The notes under the pieces were generated by a model, which saw nothing but the letters and a program-made list of their open reading frames with translations, had not been told where the DNA came from and did no database searches. Source: a bacterium (GTDB lineage Bacteria > SAR324 > XYD2-FULL-50-16). Taken from it: a stretch of 64,000 nt of DNA. A program made the position numbers and the translations under genes. Location: the NCBI GenBank assembly GCA_024275165.1, contig JAJRZQ010000037.1:1-64000 (forward strand), read 5' to 3'. Each line of letters opens with the position of its first letter. Within the stretch, counting starts at the first letter, position 1. This document shows, piece by piece, positions 46,408-55,409 of this stretch.

Positions 46408-46436
46408 TTGACGAGGTTATTTCAAATCCGTAATAT
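46408..46436 (+). promoter_or_regulatory. Candidate sigma70-type promoter for bolA-grxD
   Basis: TTGACG (46408-46413), 17 bases, TAATAT (46431-46436), 36 bases before the bolA start. Confidence 0.6.
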
Positions 46437-46471
46437 TTTATATAGCACAATCTATATATTTCAGGAGCCCT

Positions 46472-46720
46472 ATGCCCACCCCGCAAGAACTTGAAGAACG
46501 CATTGCCCAAGGCATCCCTGGGGCAAAAGTCGTCGCGGAAGACCTCAACGGCAATGGCGATCACTTCCAAGTGGCGGTGCAGGCAACCGCCTTTGCCGAC
46601 AAAAGCCGAGTCGAACAACACCAAATGATCTACGCCGCCTTAGGCGACGCCATGCGCGAAGAAATCCACGCCTTGGCCATTCAAACCTCTACCCAAGCCG
46701 AACATGAACGCAGTCAATGA
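46472..46720 (+). CDS. BolA-family protein
   Basis: 82 residues, the usual BolA/IbaG size. The class II KH-like fold is seen in ELEERIAQGIPGAKVVAEDLNGNGDHFQVAVQATAFADKSRVEQHQMIYAALGDAM. The conserved histidine of QHQMIYAAL can ligate a shared [2Fe-2S] cluster. AGGAG precedes the ATG. The adjacent overlapping gene is a CGFS glutaredoxin, the known partner of BolA in iron-sulphur handling. Confidence 0.93.
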   Translation: MPTPQELEERIAQGIPGAKVVAEDLNGNGDHFQVAVQATAFADKSRVEQHQMIYAALGDAMREEIHALAIQTSTQAEHERSQ

Positions 46721-47054
46721 AATTCGCTTAGACGACCTCACCCCTGAAGGGGTTACCCCTGCCTTGGAAAAAATAATCCAAGAAAACACCTTGCTCCTCT
46801 TTATGAAAGGGAACCGTATGTTTCCCCAATGCGGTTTCTCCGCGCAGGTCGTAGAGATATTCAAGCGCTTAGGGGCAAGCTTTACCACCTTTAATGTCTT
46901 GGAAAACGATCTGGTGCGCGAAGGGGTCAAGTCCTACTCCAACTGGCCTACCCTGCCGCAGGTCTATTACAAGGGGAAATTTCTCGGAGGTTGCGACATC
47001 GTAACCGAGATGTACCAAAACGGAGAGTTGGAAGAATTGCTCGCCGCCGCTTAA
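46704..47054 (+). CDS. grxD: Monothiol glutaredoxin (Grx4 type)
   Basis: 116 residues with the CGFS active site (FPQCGFSAQVVEIF), the glutathione-binding WPTLPQVY segment and GGCDIVTEMYQNGEL. Such proteins carry [2Fe-2S] clusters to acceptors, often as heterodimers with BolA. It overlaps bolA by 17 bases and ends head-on with the cyclase gene, with four bases of overlap. Confidence 0.95.
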   Translation: MNAVNEIRLDDLTPEGVTPALEKIIQENTLLLFMKGNRMFPQCGFSAQVVEIFKRLGASFTTFNVLENDLVREGVKSYSNWPTLPQVYYKGKFLGGCDIVTEMYQNGELEELLAAA

Positions 47055-48463
47055 ACAGCCAGGCAGGCGCGATCCCGACCCTTTTCCTTGGCTTGGTATA
47101 GAGCTTGATCCGCCTTCGCCAGCAAACTTTGCCAGGCGATGACTTCACCGGGCCGCATTCCCGCAACGCCTAGGCTAACCGTGACCACCTTGGCCGCGCG
47201 GGCCTTTTCATGGGGAAGATTCAATTGGCGAATCTTGTGCCCCAACTCCTCTGCGAGGCGAAAGGCCTCTTCCTTGGGGGTGTTCGGAGCAATGACCACA
47301 AACTCCTCCCCCCCATAACGGGCGGCGAGGTCCTTTTTCCTCCGAAACACGGCCGCCACTTGGGCCGCCACCGCCTTTAAGGCCTCGTCTCCCTGCATGT
47401 GACCATAATGATCATTGTAGGCTTTAAAATCATCAATATCCAACATGATCAGGCTTAAGGGGGTGTTTTCCCTGCCTGCTTTTTCCCATTCCGCGACTAA
47501 GTATTCATCAAAGCTTCGTCGATTCGCCAAGTTGGTCAAGGCATCGGTTTGACTCAAAACCTGAAGCTGGCGATTGAGGCGAAAGAGTTCTTCTTCCCAT
47601 TTTTTTCGCTCGCTTAAATCCATGATCAAGGCGATAACCTGCTGCGCCTCCCCCGTTTGGGGGTTAAACAGCAGCGGTATCGCTTCTAAGGCAACGGGGA
47701 TCAGCTTGCCGTTTTTATGACTCAAATTGATTTCGTAACTGCCCCGCTTGCCGCTGCGGCGGGCTTGCAACTCCTGAAAAAAAATACGGGCGGCTTCCTC
47801 GCCCACGAGCCGCGAATCTAAGACGCTTTTTCCCCGCAATTCCTCGCGGCTGTAACCTAAAAGATTTTCCAAGGCGAGGTTGATGCGTTGGATCGAAACG
47901 CAAAACCCTAATTTTCGATGTTGCAGGCCCGTAAAATCATCTCTTTCTTGCTCCGACTCATCCAAGGCCAACAGATCAAAGACCCAGGCCCCCAAGGGCA
48001 TCCGCTCAAAAAGGTTGTCGAAATATTCTAAGTTGATTTGCAACTGGCGGTAGAATTCTTCTTTTTGTTGTTCCGCGAGCTTGTAACGAGTGATGTTGCG
48101 AAAGGTAAGGGCCAGCAACTGCCCCGATTTGCCGGTTAAGGGGTTAAATTGAACATGCACTTGGGTGCGGCCCCCTTGGCGGGTTTGCAGCTGGCTTTCG
48201 GTCTCGGCTTTTAAGGGGCCTTGGGTCTCCCAATCTTCTAAAATAGCGGTAAAGTCTTCCCAGTTTTCCGGGGCGATGATCTCTTGTAAACTGAGATTCA
48301 AGGGCAAGTTTGGGTCTCGCCCCGTCATGGCCCGTAAACAGGCGTTTTCATAACAAAGAGCTTGCCCCTGCAATACAGCCACCCCTAAAGAAATCTGCTC
48401 CACCAGCTCTTTAAATAAGTCGGGGGCGTGCAAAGACAGGTCTAGAGGTAAACTTGGATTCAT
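47051..48463 (-). CDS. Diguanylate cyclase with PAS domains
   Basis: 470 residues. Two PAS-like domains (about 20-130 and 150-290), the second with a typical PAC end (VIALIMDLSERKKWEEEL). The GGDEF domain starts at QTDALTNLANRRSFDEYL and has the active GGEEF. An RxxD inhibitory site (RKKD) stands five residues before it, so product inhibition is expected. No membrane segment is seen; it is probably cytoplasmic. The PAS ligand is unknown. c-di-GMP made here could affect the flagellar functions encoded nearby. Confidence 0.92.
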   Translation of the reverse strand: MNPSLPLDLSLHAPDLFKELVEQISLGVAVLQGQALCYENACLRAMTGRDPNLPLNLSLQEIIAPENWEDFTAILEDWETQGPLKAETESQLQTRQGGRTQVHVQFNPLTGKSGQLLALTFRNITRYKLAEQQKEEFYRQLQINLEYFDNLFERMPLGAWVFDLLALDESEQERDDFTGLQHRKLGFCVSIQRINLALENLLGYSREELRGKSVLDSRLVGEEAARIFFQELQARRSGKRGSYEINLSHKNGKLIPVALEAIPLLFNPQTGEAQQVIALIMDLSERKKWEEELFRLNRQLQVLSQTDALTNLANRRSFDEYLVAEWEKAGRENTPLSLIMLDIDDFKAYNDHYGHMQGDEALKAVAAQVAAVFRRKKDLAARYGGEEFVVIAPNTPKEEAFRLAEELGHKIRQLNLPHEKARAAKVVTVSLGVAGMRPGEVIAWQSLLAKADQALYQAKEKGRDRACLAV

Positions 48464-48578
48464 CGTTTATTTATACCATTCTCTTTTGGGTTCGCCTAGT
48501 CCCCAGAAAAAGGAGTTCGAGCCCAGCTATTGACGAATCCCCGGCCCCCTGACAGATTAGTCTTATCTCAAACTAGTT

Positions 48579-48833
48579 ATGAACCAAGACCCAAAATATC
48601 TATCCTACCTTAAATTCAGCTCCTTAGGATTGGAGATGGGATTGGCTATTTTTGCCGGGGTGTGGATCGGTCAACTCTTTGATCAACATTTTCATACCGC
48701 CCCTTGGGGGCAAATGTTTTGGGCACTCGCTGGCATTGGAGCCGCTTTTAAGGCAATCTGGCGCAGCTTGAAAAATCTGCAAAAGATGAATCAGGAAAAT
48801 CAAAAAAATGACCCTTCTCAAAGACCCGATTGA
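48579..48833 (+). CDS. AtpZ/AtpI-like ATP synthase accessory membrane protein
   Basis: 84 residues with two hydrophobic segments (LGLEMGLAIFAGVWIGQLFDQ and WGQMFWALAGIGAAFKAIWRSL), the AtpZ pattern. It stands first in an F0 operon, as AtpZ usually does. It is likely to help ion uptake or assembly of the c-ring. The end overlaps the next gene by 26 bases in another frame. Confidence 0.8.
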   Translation: MNQDPKYLSYLKFSSLGLEMGLAIFAGVWIGQLFDQHFHTAPWGQMFWALAGIGAAFKAIWRSLKNLQKMNQENQKNDPSQRPD

Positions 48834-49218
48834 ACAGGCTCGGCTGAGCCGTTTATACCGCACCTTTTACCTGGTTCTTCCCCTGTTGATCGGGGTCGCC
48901 TACGGGGTTTGGGGGCTTGACTTTGCCAAGGGAGCCCTGATAGGCTGTCTCGTTGTAGGGATGAATTTATATATTTCCCACCGCTTTGCGGCCAAGGTGA
49001 TCTTTGAAAAAAGCGGGGTCCCCTTTGCTCTATTTGTTTATGTATTTAAGCTTGGGCTTTCGATTTTGCTTTTATACATCGCCATCAACCGCTTTCATGT
49101 AGATCTACTGGGCATTTTGCTCGGTCTTTCCAGCATGGTATTGGCAATTTTTATCTCTTCTTTGGGGGGAAGCCCTCCAAACCAAGGTTCAGAAGAAAAG
49201 GAACTGCATGGCAAGTGA
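48808..49218 (+). CDS. atpI: ATP synthase subunit I-like protein
   Basis: 136 residues with four hydrophobic segments, among them FYLVLPLLIGVAYGVWGL and GVPFALFVYVFKLGLSILLLYIAI. Size and position between atpZ and atpB point to AtpI, a c-ring assembly factor, although the family is weakly conserved. It overlaps the atpB start by 11 bases. Confidence 0.78.
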   Translation: MTLLKDPIEQARLSRLYRTFYLVLPLLIGVAYGVWGLDFAKGALIGCLVVGMNLYISHRFAAKVIFEKSGVPFALFVYVFKLGLSILLLYIAINRFHVDLLGILLGLSSMVLAIFISSLGGSPPNQGSEEKELHGK

Positions 49219-49924
49219 ACACGCCTTTACTTGGGGGTCACTCCTCACCCCGGTCAAACACCAATTAGAACACTACCACATCGACCCGCATGTAGGGATT
49301 GATGTGCTGTTTACCAGCATCTTATTGATTCTTTTTGCTTACCTCGGGGGGCGAAAATTCCGCGCTCAACAAATCCACATGCCCACGGGAAAGCTCAACT
49401 TTACCACCTTGGTGGAAATTTCCATTGGGGGCTTGTATAACTTTACGAAAAATAGTTTGCAGGACTGGGCCAAACCGCTCTTCTTCCTCACCGGAAGCCT
49501 GGCCCTGTTTATTTTAATCAATAATTTAATTGGTCTCGTGCCGGGTTTCAACCCCCCGACCGATCAATTTAATGTGACTATCGTCTTGGCGCTGATCGTC
49601 TTTTTCGTTACCCATGTCATCGGCATATCGGTGCATGGGTTCGCTTACATTAAACATTTCATTGGGCCCGTTTGGTGGCTGGCTTGGCTGCTGCTCCCCA
49701 TTGAATTGATCAGCCATATGGTAAGGCCCTTGTCGTTGGCCTTGCGTCTTTTTGGAAACATGACGGGGGACCACATAGTAACCGGAGTCTTTTTCCTCCT
49801 CTTCCCCCTATTGCTGCCTTTACCCTTTATGGGCTTGGGCCTGTTTGTTTCCTTTGTACAAGCCTTTGTGTTTTTAATTTTAACCTTGGTCTATTTCCAA
49901 ATGGCGACCAGCCATGACCATTAA
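49208..49924 (+). CDS. atpB: ATP synthase F0 subunit a
   Basis: Forms the stator ion channel next to the c-ring. 238 residues, with several membrane helices. The essential arginine is in LRPLSLALRLFGNMTGDH-type sequence (PLSLALRLFGNM). The N-terminal TWGSLLTPVKHQLEHYHI and the C-terminal LGLFVSFVQAFVFLILTLVYFQMA are typical. It is followed 25 bases later by atpE. Confidence 0.96.
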   Translation: MASEHAFTWGSLLTPVKHQLEHYHIDPHVGIDVLFTSILLILFAYLGGRKFRAQQIHMPTGKLNFTTLVEISIGGLYNFTKNSLQDWAKPLFFLTGSLALFILINNLIGLVPGFNPPTDQFNVTIVLALIVFFVTHVIGISVHGFAYIKHFIGPVWWLAWLLLPIELISHMVRPLSLALRLFGNMTGDHIVTGVFFLLFPLLLPLPFMGLGLFVSFVQAFVFLILTLVYFQMATSHDH

Positions 49925-49949
49925 AAAATAGACAATCTGGAGAATTCTC

Positions 49950-50294
49950 ATGTTGAAAATGATCAAACGCCTTTCGTTGCTTTTCCTTGGTTTTTTAGCC
50001 CCTGCCGCTGTTTTTGCCCAAGAAGCGGCGCAAATGGCTGAGAGCGCGGGCTCTGCCAACCACTTACAAAATTTTGGCGCCGCTTTAGGGGCTGGTTTGG
50101 CTATCGGCGTTGCCGCCGCGGGCTGCGGAATGGGGCAGGGAAAAGCGGTTTCCGCCGCCTTAGAAGGAATCGCCCGTAACCCCGGCTCTTCGGACAAAAT
50201 TTTTACCCCCATGATCATCGGCGTGGCTCTGATCGAGTCCTTAGCCATCTATGGCTTGTTGATCGCTTTCCTGCTTTTGGATAAAATCGCCTAA
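49950..50294 (+). CDS. atpE: ATP synthase F0 subunit c
   Basis: The rotor-ring proteolipid. It carries a signal-like N-terminal extension (KMIKRLSLLFLGFLAPAAVFA), so 114 residues compared with about 75-90 in many species. Helix 1 has GLAIGVAAAGCGMGQG; helix 2 has the ion-binding glutamate in ALIESLAIYG. The Gln of GMGQG and the Ser after the Glu fall where sodium-binding rings have ligands, but related proton rings share these, so ion choice is open. Subunits b and delta and F1 are not in the window. Confidence 0.95.
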   Translation: MLKMIKRLSLLFLGFLAPAAVFAQEAAQMAESAGSANHLQNFGAALGAGLAIGVAAAGCGMGQGKAVSAALEGIARNPGSSDKIFTPMIIGVALIESLAIYGLLIAFLLLDKIA

Positions 50295-50318
50295 GCTGAT
50301 TTTGTTGGTTTCTCCAAT

Positions 50319-50345
50319 AAAACCCCGCTTAGGCGGGGTTTTTTC
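50319..50345 (+). terminator. Rho-independent terminator after atpE
   Basis: AAAACCCCGC, loop TTAG, GCGGGGTTTT followed by TTTC: ten pairs with a T-run. Confidence 0.9.
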
Positions 50346-50361
50346 TCTTCTTTTCCCTCCC

Positions 50362-52275
50362 TTGTTTTCACGCAAACCACCTTATTTTGTCAGCCTTTGC
50401 CTGCTTGCTCTCTTGCTGCTCTCGGCTTGCCAGCCCCTCGTTTTTCGGGCAAAAAAAAAAGGCCCTCTCTACCCCTATATCAGCCGCTTTGAACGACCTA
50501 AAGAGCAAAAAAAACTCGAGGCTCTGTTCCAACAAAGCCGTTCGCTGATCCAGCGCCTTCCCATGAAAAATCGGCAAGAGATCACCTTTAGGGAACTTAA
50601 AAGCCTGTTAAAAAAAACAGCCTACCGCGAGCGGAAATATATAAAAGCCCTGCGACCGGCCTTGGCCTGGGTCACTTATCTCGAGCATAGGGCAAACCGC
50701 TTAAAAAACCTCTACCAACTGCCCTATCATTGGCAGGCTGCGCCGCGACCGACAAAGACCTCTTACCTCGCCTACGACCATGCCCTAGCCACGCCGTTTC
50801 AAGTCAGCGCCTTTCGCCACTGCAAAGTCTTTTTTCATCAAGCCACGGGAAAAGATTTGGAACTCAATTCCGGGTTTCGCAGCCCCGCTTATCAAATCTA
50901 TCTCACCGCGTTTATGCGCGGCAGCCTCAAGCGGGTTTTCACCCATGCCGCCCCCCCTTTTTACTCTCGCCACCAAAAGCCGGAACCAGACTTAAGTATC
51001 AGTTTAAAAGGAGCGGTTAGAAATAAAAGGGCAGAAAAAAAACTACTGAAAAGCCTCCCCCATCATTGCCGAGAATTCGGCTTCAAATCCCGCTTCCCCA
51101 AAAACCCGGCCCTGCGCTTTGAATTTCACCTCAGCACCGAAGAGCGCTATTACCGCCCTTTGGCAAAAAGCGCAAAAATCCCCTCTAAACTCTGGAAGTT
51201 ATTTGCCCAAGGGATGGAGCGATCTCAATTTTATCCAAGCCAACAAGGAGCCAAGGTTATTTTGGCCATGGCGGCCAAGGAATCGAGTTGGAAGTGGAAC
51301 CCCGCTTTACCAAGGGGCAAAAAGCGGGTTTTAAAAACCCGTTTCAAAGAAGCCTTATCCCTTACTGAACAAGGTATTACAGGGAAACTCACCCGTCTTT
51401 TTCTTACCCCGGAACAAGCAAAAAAGAAGGCCGAACTCAAAGCCCGCTTTGCGCGCATCAGCAATGAGAAAAATATTCATATCCACGAATGGGATTTCTA
51501 CCAATGGACGCAAGCGGTCCACCGCTTTTTGCAAGAGCTTGCCAAAGACCACCAAAATTTTACCCAACTCGGCGAGGTTGCCTTTGATGTACAAGCAAAA
51601 ATCGACCGTTTTTACAAAGAGCCCCAGACCTTTGGCCTCTGGCAGATCAATGTCAACCACCTCGCTGAAAAACTAAAGGGCAAGTACGGGCAAAAGCGCT
51701 ACCCTGAATTGTTCCGGCACCAACGGTTGAACCGCCATGAATTGGTCAAGGCCTTAAGCGGCCTCCCCGAAGCGGCTTTGAACCGAGAAAAAACCATGGG
51801 CTTGCTTTTAAAAGAGGTAATCGGCCCCCACTACTGGGATCACCAACAAGGTAAGAAGCAAGACCTCGCTTTTTTCGCTTCCGAAAACTTAAGCGGCCCC
51901 TTATCCACCTATCGAGCCGCCTTGCAAGCGGAAATCGCCCTCAAAAGCGGCAAAACCCTAACCCTAGATGGAGATTTAGCCTATTTTTTCCCCTACTCCA
52001 CCAAAACCGACTTCTCCCGTTTGAGTCAAACCCAACGAACTTTTATTCTTTATCTCCGCAAGCAACGAAAAATCTATTCCCAAACTCAAAAAAAAGCGTT
52101 TAAAAAGCTGGCGCAAGCAACCCATGCCCCAGAACTGCTCCACTCCCCTCTTTACCAAAAATTGATGGGAAAAAAGGCGGGAAAACGAATTTTTGCCCAA
52201 ATTAAAAGTGGCCTGTACCAACAAAGTCCAAAAAGCTATGCGCGCAAGGTCTTAGCCTTGGCGAATTCCTATTGA
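50362..52275 (+). CDS. Large lipoprotein with M15-like and DUF1615/lysozyme-like parts
   Basis: About 637 residues. The track start at 50302 precedes the atpE terminator; I use TTG 50362, which gives FSRKPPYFVSLCLLALLLLSAC, a lipobox with Cys. Residues about 140-300 contain ELNSGFRSPAYQIYL and LRFEFHLSTEERYYRPL, recalling D-Ala-D-Ala peptidases, though the usual HxxGxAxD is not clear. The C-terminal half has MAAKESSWKWNPAL, FGLWQINVNHLAEKL and LTLDGDLAYF, which resemble lytic transglycosylases and DUF1615. It would act on cell-wall peptidoglycan. There is no good ribosome site before the TTG. Confidence 0.65.
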   Translation: MFSRKPPYFVSLCLLALLLLSACQPLVFRAKKKGPLYPYISRFERPKEQKKLEALFQQSRSLIQRLPMKNRQEITFRELKSLLKKTAYRERKYIKALRPALAWVTYLEHRANRLKNLYQLPYHWQAAPRPTKTSYLAYDHALATPFQVSAFRHCKVFFHQATGKDLELNSGFRSPAYQIYLTAFMRGSLKRVFTHAAPPFYSRHQKPEPDLSISLKGAVRNKRAEKKLLKSLPHHCREFGFKSRFPKNPALRFEFHLSTEERYYRPLAKSAKIPSKLWKLFAQGMERSQFYPSQQGAKVILAMAAKESSWKWNPALPRGKKRVLKTRFKEALSLTEQGITGKLTRLFLTPEQAKKKAELKARFARISNEKNIHIHEWDFYQWTQAVHRFLQELAKDHQNFTQLGEVAFDVQAKIDRFYKEPQTFGLWQINVNHLAEKLKGKYGQKRYPELFRHQRLNRHELVKALSGLPEAALNREKTMGLLLKEVIGPHYWDHQQGKKQDLAFFASENLSGPLSTYRAALQAEIALKSGKTLTLDGDLAYFFPYSTKTDFSRLSQTQRTFILYLRKQRKIYSQTQKKAFKKLAQATHAPELLHSPLYQKLMGKKAGKRIFAQIKSGLYQQSPKSYARKVLALANSY

Positions 52276-52327
52276 CCCCCCGCAGCGGTTAAAAAAAATA
52301 ATTTAAATCAACAGGTCAAACAAACAA

Positions 52328-52349
52328 CCAAGCCCAAAAATGGGCTTGG
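52328..52349 (-). terminator. Terminator for the small periplasmic protein gene
   Basis: CCAAGCCCA, loop AAAA, TGGGCTTGG. On the minus strand it is followed by TTGTTTGTTTGAC, a moderately U-rich tail. Confidence 0.6.
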
Positions 52350-52360
52350 ATCAAGGCCTC

Positions 52361-52642
52361 TCAACGCTTTTGCCTCAGCTCTCCGCAAGCCTTTTTCGCC
52401 GCTTGTATGGGAGAAGAGCTTGTCACCCTGCCCATAAAATAAGGCCCAATCACCCGATACTCCCCAAAGTGAACCCGAGTTACCTTGGCTCTGCCCACTA
52501 AACCGGGCCTTCCACAACGATAAAACTCAGCTCCGTTTGCTGTTTTGTATAAAAATTCAACCGCCCGCGCGGATAAAGCACTACTCCCGACCATGATGAG
52601 GGCCAATCCTAGCCCTATCCATAATTTTTTATATTTTTTCAT
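52361..52642 (-). CDS. Small periplasmic protein of a paralogous pair (A)
   Basis: 93 residues with a signal peptide (KKLWIGLGLALIMVGSSALSARA). The mature part shares a pattern with the gene at 53207-53503: VEFLYK/AEYLFK, a single Cys near its start, YRVIGPY/YRVKGPY, and a closing ACGE. Two cysteines are conserved, so a disulphide is likely. I do not recognise the family. It points back toward the lipoprotein gene. Confidence 0.65.
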   Translation of the reverse strand: MKKYKKLWIGLGLALIMVGSSALSARAVEFLYKTANGAEFYRCGRPGLVGRAKVTRVHFGEYRVIGPYFMGRVTSSSPIQAAKKACGELRQKR

Positions 52643-52743
52643 TCTTTCTTACTTAAGTTTCCCTCCATTGAACCGATAAGGAGCTGTAACGAGCGAATAC
52701 AGATTCTAACGAATGCCTTGGAAACCGACAACCAGAGAAAGAG

Positions 52744-53022
52744 ATGAAACAGGTCAATGAAATTCGAGAAATCTTCGGGCAAATGACCATGCTCAGCCTA
52801 ATCAGTGAACAGAGCTATGATTTGACCCTTTATGAGGTAGGCCGCTTCAAAATAAATCAACGGCCTCATCGCGATGGAGTCGATGTAGAATGGATTGATG
52901 AACGAGGAGAGAGCCGAAGGCTCACCCGTGAAAACATCGAATGGGTGCTTTATGAAATCGGCTTAACCGAGGTGGAGGATTACCTTCCAGAGCCTCAAAC
53001 CGAAGCGCGAGAGATCGCATGA
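52744..53022 (+). CDS. Small acidic protein of unknown function
   Basis: 92 residues, acidic, no signal or membrane segment (NEIREIFGQMTMLSLISEQSYDLTLYEVGRFKINQRPHRDGVDVEWIDERGESRRLTRENIEWVLYEIGL). Family unknown. AGAGAAAGAG stands before the ATG. It overlaps the next short gene in ATGA, forming a two-gene operon that lies between the two paralogous periplasmic genes. Confidence 0.65.
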   Translation: MKQVNEIREIFGQMTMLSLISEQSYDLTLYEVGRFKINQRPHRDGVDVEWIDERGESRRLTRENIEWVLYEIGLTEVEDYLPEPQTEAREIA

Positions 53023-53189
53023 AAGAAAATAAGCGTTTACGAAAAAACAAACAGGCAACCCCGGCCAAGGTGGACCGTGCCACCTTGAACCAAGCGATGA
53101 AAGAGTATCTAGCGCAGGGAGGAACAATCAAAAATATCCAGCCCCTGTGGATTGAAGAAGGAAGCCTGTTCCCCTCAAACCAACAATAG
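53019..53189 (+). CDS. 56-residue basic protein, coupled to the upstream gene
   Basis: Too short for the track. The ATG overlaps the previous stop in ATGA. The N-terminus is basic (KENKRLRKNKQ) and is followed by VDRATLNQAMKEYLAQGGTIKNI, a short helix-turn pattern seen in several small proteobacterial proteins, some of them transcription-linked. The function is unknown. Translational coupling and even codon use support a real gene. Confidence 0.6.
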   Translation: MKENKRLRKNKQATPAKVDRATLNQAMKEYLAQGGTIKNIQPLWIEEGSLFPSNQQ

Positions 53190-53206
53190 ACCGCTATGAC
53201 CCAGTC

Positions 53207-53503
53207 TTAGTGGTCTTTATAACTCTCTAAGCCCGCCCAATCCTTAAACTCGTCTAAAAACTGCTCTCCACAGGCCATGCTCGCCGCTTCAAAGGCATCG
53301 GGAGCCGCGAGCACCCCTATCATATAAGGCCCCTTGACTCGATAATATCCATAGGCCTGATATTGCACCTCGACTCGGCCCAGACTGCCGCGACCATTGC
53401 AGGCAAACACTAAATTCTCGCCCTTTTGCTTGAACAGATATTCGGCTCCCCTTGCCGTGAGCGCGAAGCAAACAGGAAGAAACAAAAAAAGCAGAATTTT
53501 CAT
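53207..53503 (-). CDS. Small periplasmic protein of a paralogous pair (B)
   Basis: 98 residues with a short signal peptide (KILLFLFLPVCFALTARG). The mature part begins AEYLFKQKGENLVFACNGRGSLGRVEV, continues YGYYRVKGPYMIGVLAAPDAFEAASMACGEQF, and has an extra acidic tail. It matches the 52361-52642 gene in the two cysteines, the YRVxGPY core and ACGE. Family unknown. Confidence 0.65.
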   Translation of the reverse strand: MKILLFLFLPVCFALTARGAEYLFKQKGENLVFACNGRGSLGRVEVQYQAYGYYRVKGPYMIGVLAAPDAFEAASMACGEQFLDEFKDWAGLESYKDH

Positions 53504-53578
53504 CTTAATCCGGCCTGGAGATAGTTCCTGTTTTTTTTAACGCGAGACTCGGGTCAGCCCAGGCTGAATAAAAACCGC

Positions 53579-55306
53579 CTAGTCGATTTTAAAGGTAGCG
53601 ACCTGGCTACGCAGTTGATCGGCCATTTTGCTCAAGTCTTCTGTAGTGCGATCCACCTCTTGCATGGTCGAGCTCAATTCATTCATCGACACCGCATTGG
53701 TTTCACTACTCCTACTGAGTTCCTCGGCAATGCGGGCAATATCATTGGTGCGTCGCTCTTGGTCAATCATCTGGTCCGCCACCAGATTCACTTGGCTATA
53801 GATCTGATTGACCGATTTAATGATTCCATTGAGGGTCACCCCTGTGCGCTCAATGACCTGAGTCCCTTCATAGACATTCGCGTAGCTGACCTCAATGAGG
53901 CGTTGGATCTTTTCAGTCGCTACGGAGCTGCGTTCTGAAAGGTTGCGCACCTCATCGGCCACCACGGCAAAGCCCTTCCCATATTCGCCCGCTTTTGCCG
54001 CTTCAATCGCCGCGTTTAACGAAAGCAGATTGGTTTGTTTGGAAATATCGCTGATCACATCCATGATCCCTACGATTTTTTTCGAACTCCCCTCAATTTT
54101 TTTAATGCTTCCCGTGGTCGCCTCGACCGACTCGGTGCCCTCTTTCGCCTCTTTTTCCGCCTGCTTGGCGCTATCTTGCACTTGATTGATTGCCTTGTTG
54201 ATCTCTTGAATATTGGAAACCAGTTCCTGAATATTGCTTGTCGTTTCTTGAATACTTAGATTGGATTTTTCAATATTCTGGTTTACCTCCGCCGCCGCCT
54301 TTTCAATCTCGCTGGAGGTGGAAAAAAGTTCTTCGCTGCTGGTCGCCAAGGTGTTGGAAGTCACATCAAGGTCTCGAATCACCGATTGAATATTTTGCAC
54401 AAAATGGTTGAACTCCGTGCTGAGACTGCCGATCTCATCGCTGCGTTTGACGGGAATACGCTTGGTCAGGTCGCCTTCTCCTTCGGCCATATCCTTTAAA
54501 CGCTCTTTCAACTCCGCCAAGGGAGAAAAAATCATATTCTGCATGATGACAAACAAAACGCCGAGGGTCACGATATTGATTAAGACATAAACCCCCATGG
54601 CCTTAAACATCTTTACTTTTGCCGCGGCAAAGGTGTTTTCCATATTAAAGGCCACCGAGATGACCGCCATGGTCTCGGTGGGAGAAATCCCCATGTCATT
54701 GATGTGGCAACTGGCACAGGCGGGAATGTATTCGATCTTTCGGTTTCGAAACTTTACGGGGTGTTTTTCAATGATTTTGATGGGGAAGGCGGCGCGATAC
54801 ACCTCGGTTCCCTTCTTATAGACGCTTTCATCCCCATCCCAATAGACGATTCCATAAAAAGCCTCCCCCGTTTGCAGCACCTTTTGATCAATGCTGTCTT
54901 TCGGGAACTCTTCATAGGTAATATCCTGCCTTGAGGCCACATAGGCGGAGATTTTTTCCCCCCAGGTGAGCCAGGTGATGGTGTCGATCAACTGCTCGTT
55001 GAGCAGTTCCATGGTGGCGTCTAAACCATCTGAACCGATTTCGATCAAACTATGCTGCTTTTCAATGGGGAGTTGATTGAAATGTTCTCCCAAACGATCA
55101 CGCACCGCAGCGCGCGACCACATGAAATTTTGATTGAGCGCCGTGTTGATGGCAATGACATTTTTCATCTGCGCCCCAATGCGCATTGTCGTCTCTTGCA
55201 ATTCCACCCGATAATCATTGATCGCCTTGGCAAACATCGGCAAAACCAACAACGCGGATAGCGCGATAAAAATTTTAATTTTAATGGTCAAAGTGTTTGT
55301 GAACAT
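53579..55306 (-). CDS. Methyl-accepting chemotaxis protein with heme-type DUF3365 sensor
   Basis: 575 residues. The N-terminal signal anchor is followed by a periplasmic domain that ends with [14 protein letters not shown], a CxxCH motif for covalent heme c. The domain resembles the Tll0287-like (DUF3365) sensor. A second membrane helix, HAMP and the cytoplasmic signalling tip ([55 protein letters not shown]) follow. It probably senses redox state or a gas such as oxygen or NO, feeding the che operon at 15-23 kb. It stands alone. Confidence 0.9.
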   Translation of the reverse strand: MFTNTLTIKIKIFIALSALLVLPMFAKAINDYRVELQETTMRIGAQMKNVIAINTALNQNFMWSRAAVRDRLGEHFNQLPIEKQHSLIEIGSDGLDATMELLNEQLIDTITWLTWGEKISAYVASRQDITYEEFPKDSIDQKVLQTGEAFYGIVYWDGDESVYKKGTEVYRAAFPIKIIEKHPVKFRNRKIEYIPACASCHINDMGISPTETMAVISVAFNMENTFAAAKVKMFKAMGVYVLINIVTLGVLFVIMQNMIFSPLAELKERLKDMAEGEGDLTKRIPVKRSDEIGSLSTEFNHFVQNIQSVIRDLDVTSNTLATSSEELFSTSSEIEKAAAEVNQNIEKSNLSIQETTSNIQELVSNIQEINKAINQVQDSAKQAEKEAKEGTESVEATTGSIKKIEGSSKKIVGIMDVISDISKQTNLLSLNAAIEAAKAGEYGKGFAVVADEVRNLSERSSVATEKIQRLIEVSYANVYEGTQVIERTGVTLNGIIKSVNQIYSQVNLVADQMIDQERRTNDIARIAEELSRSSETNAVSMNELSSTMQEVDRTTEDLSKMADQLRSQVATFKID

Positions 55307-55409
55307 AACTCAAAAATCGAAATAGCGGCTTAAAGTAGAATCGGGTTCTAATGCTTTAGCATGAACTTATTGCAATATCCAGCAAAAGATGGAAGCACGG
55401 GTTTTCACC

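Noticed and set aside
48480-48578. tRNA-like GTTCGA stretch
   Set aside because: The surrounding bases do not form an acceptor stem or anticodon arm.
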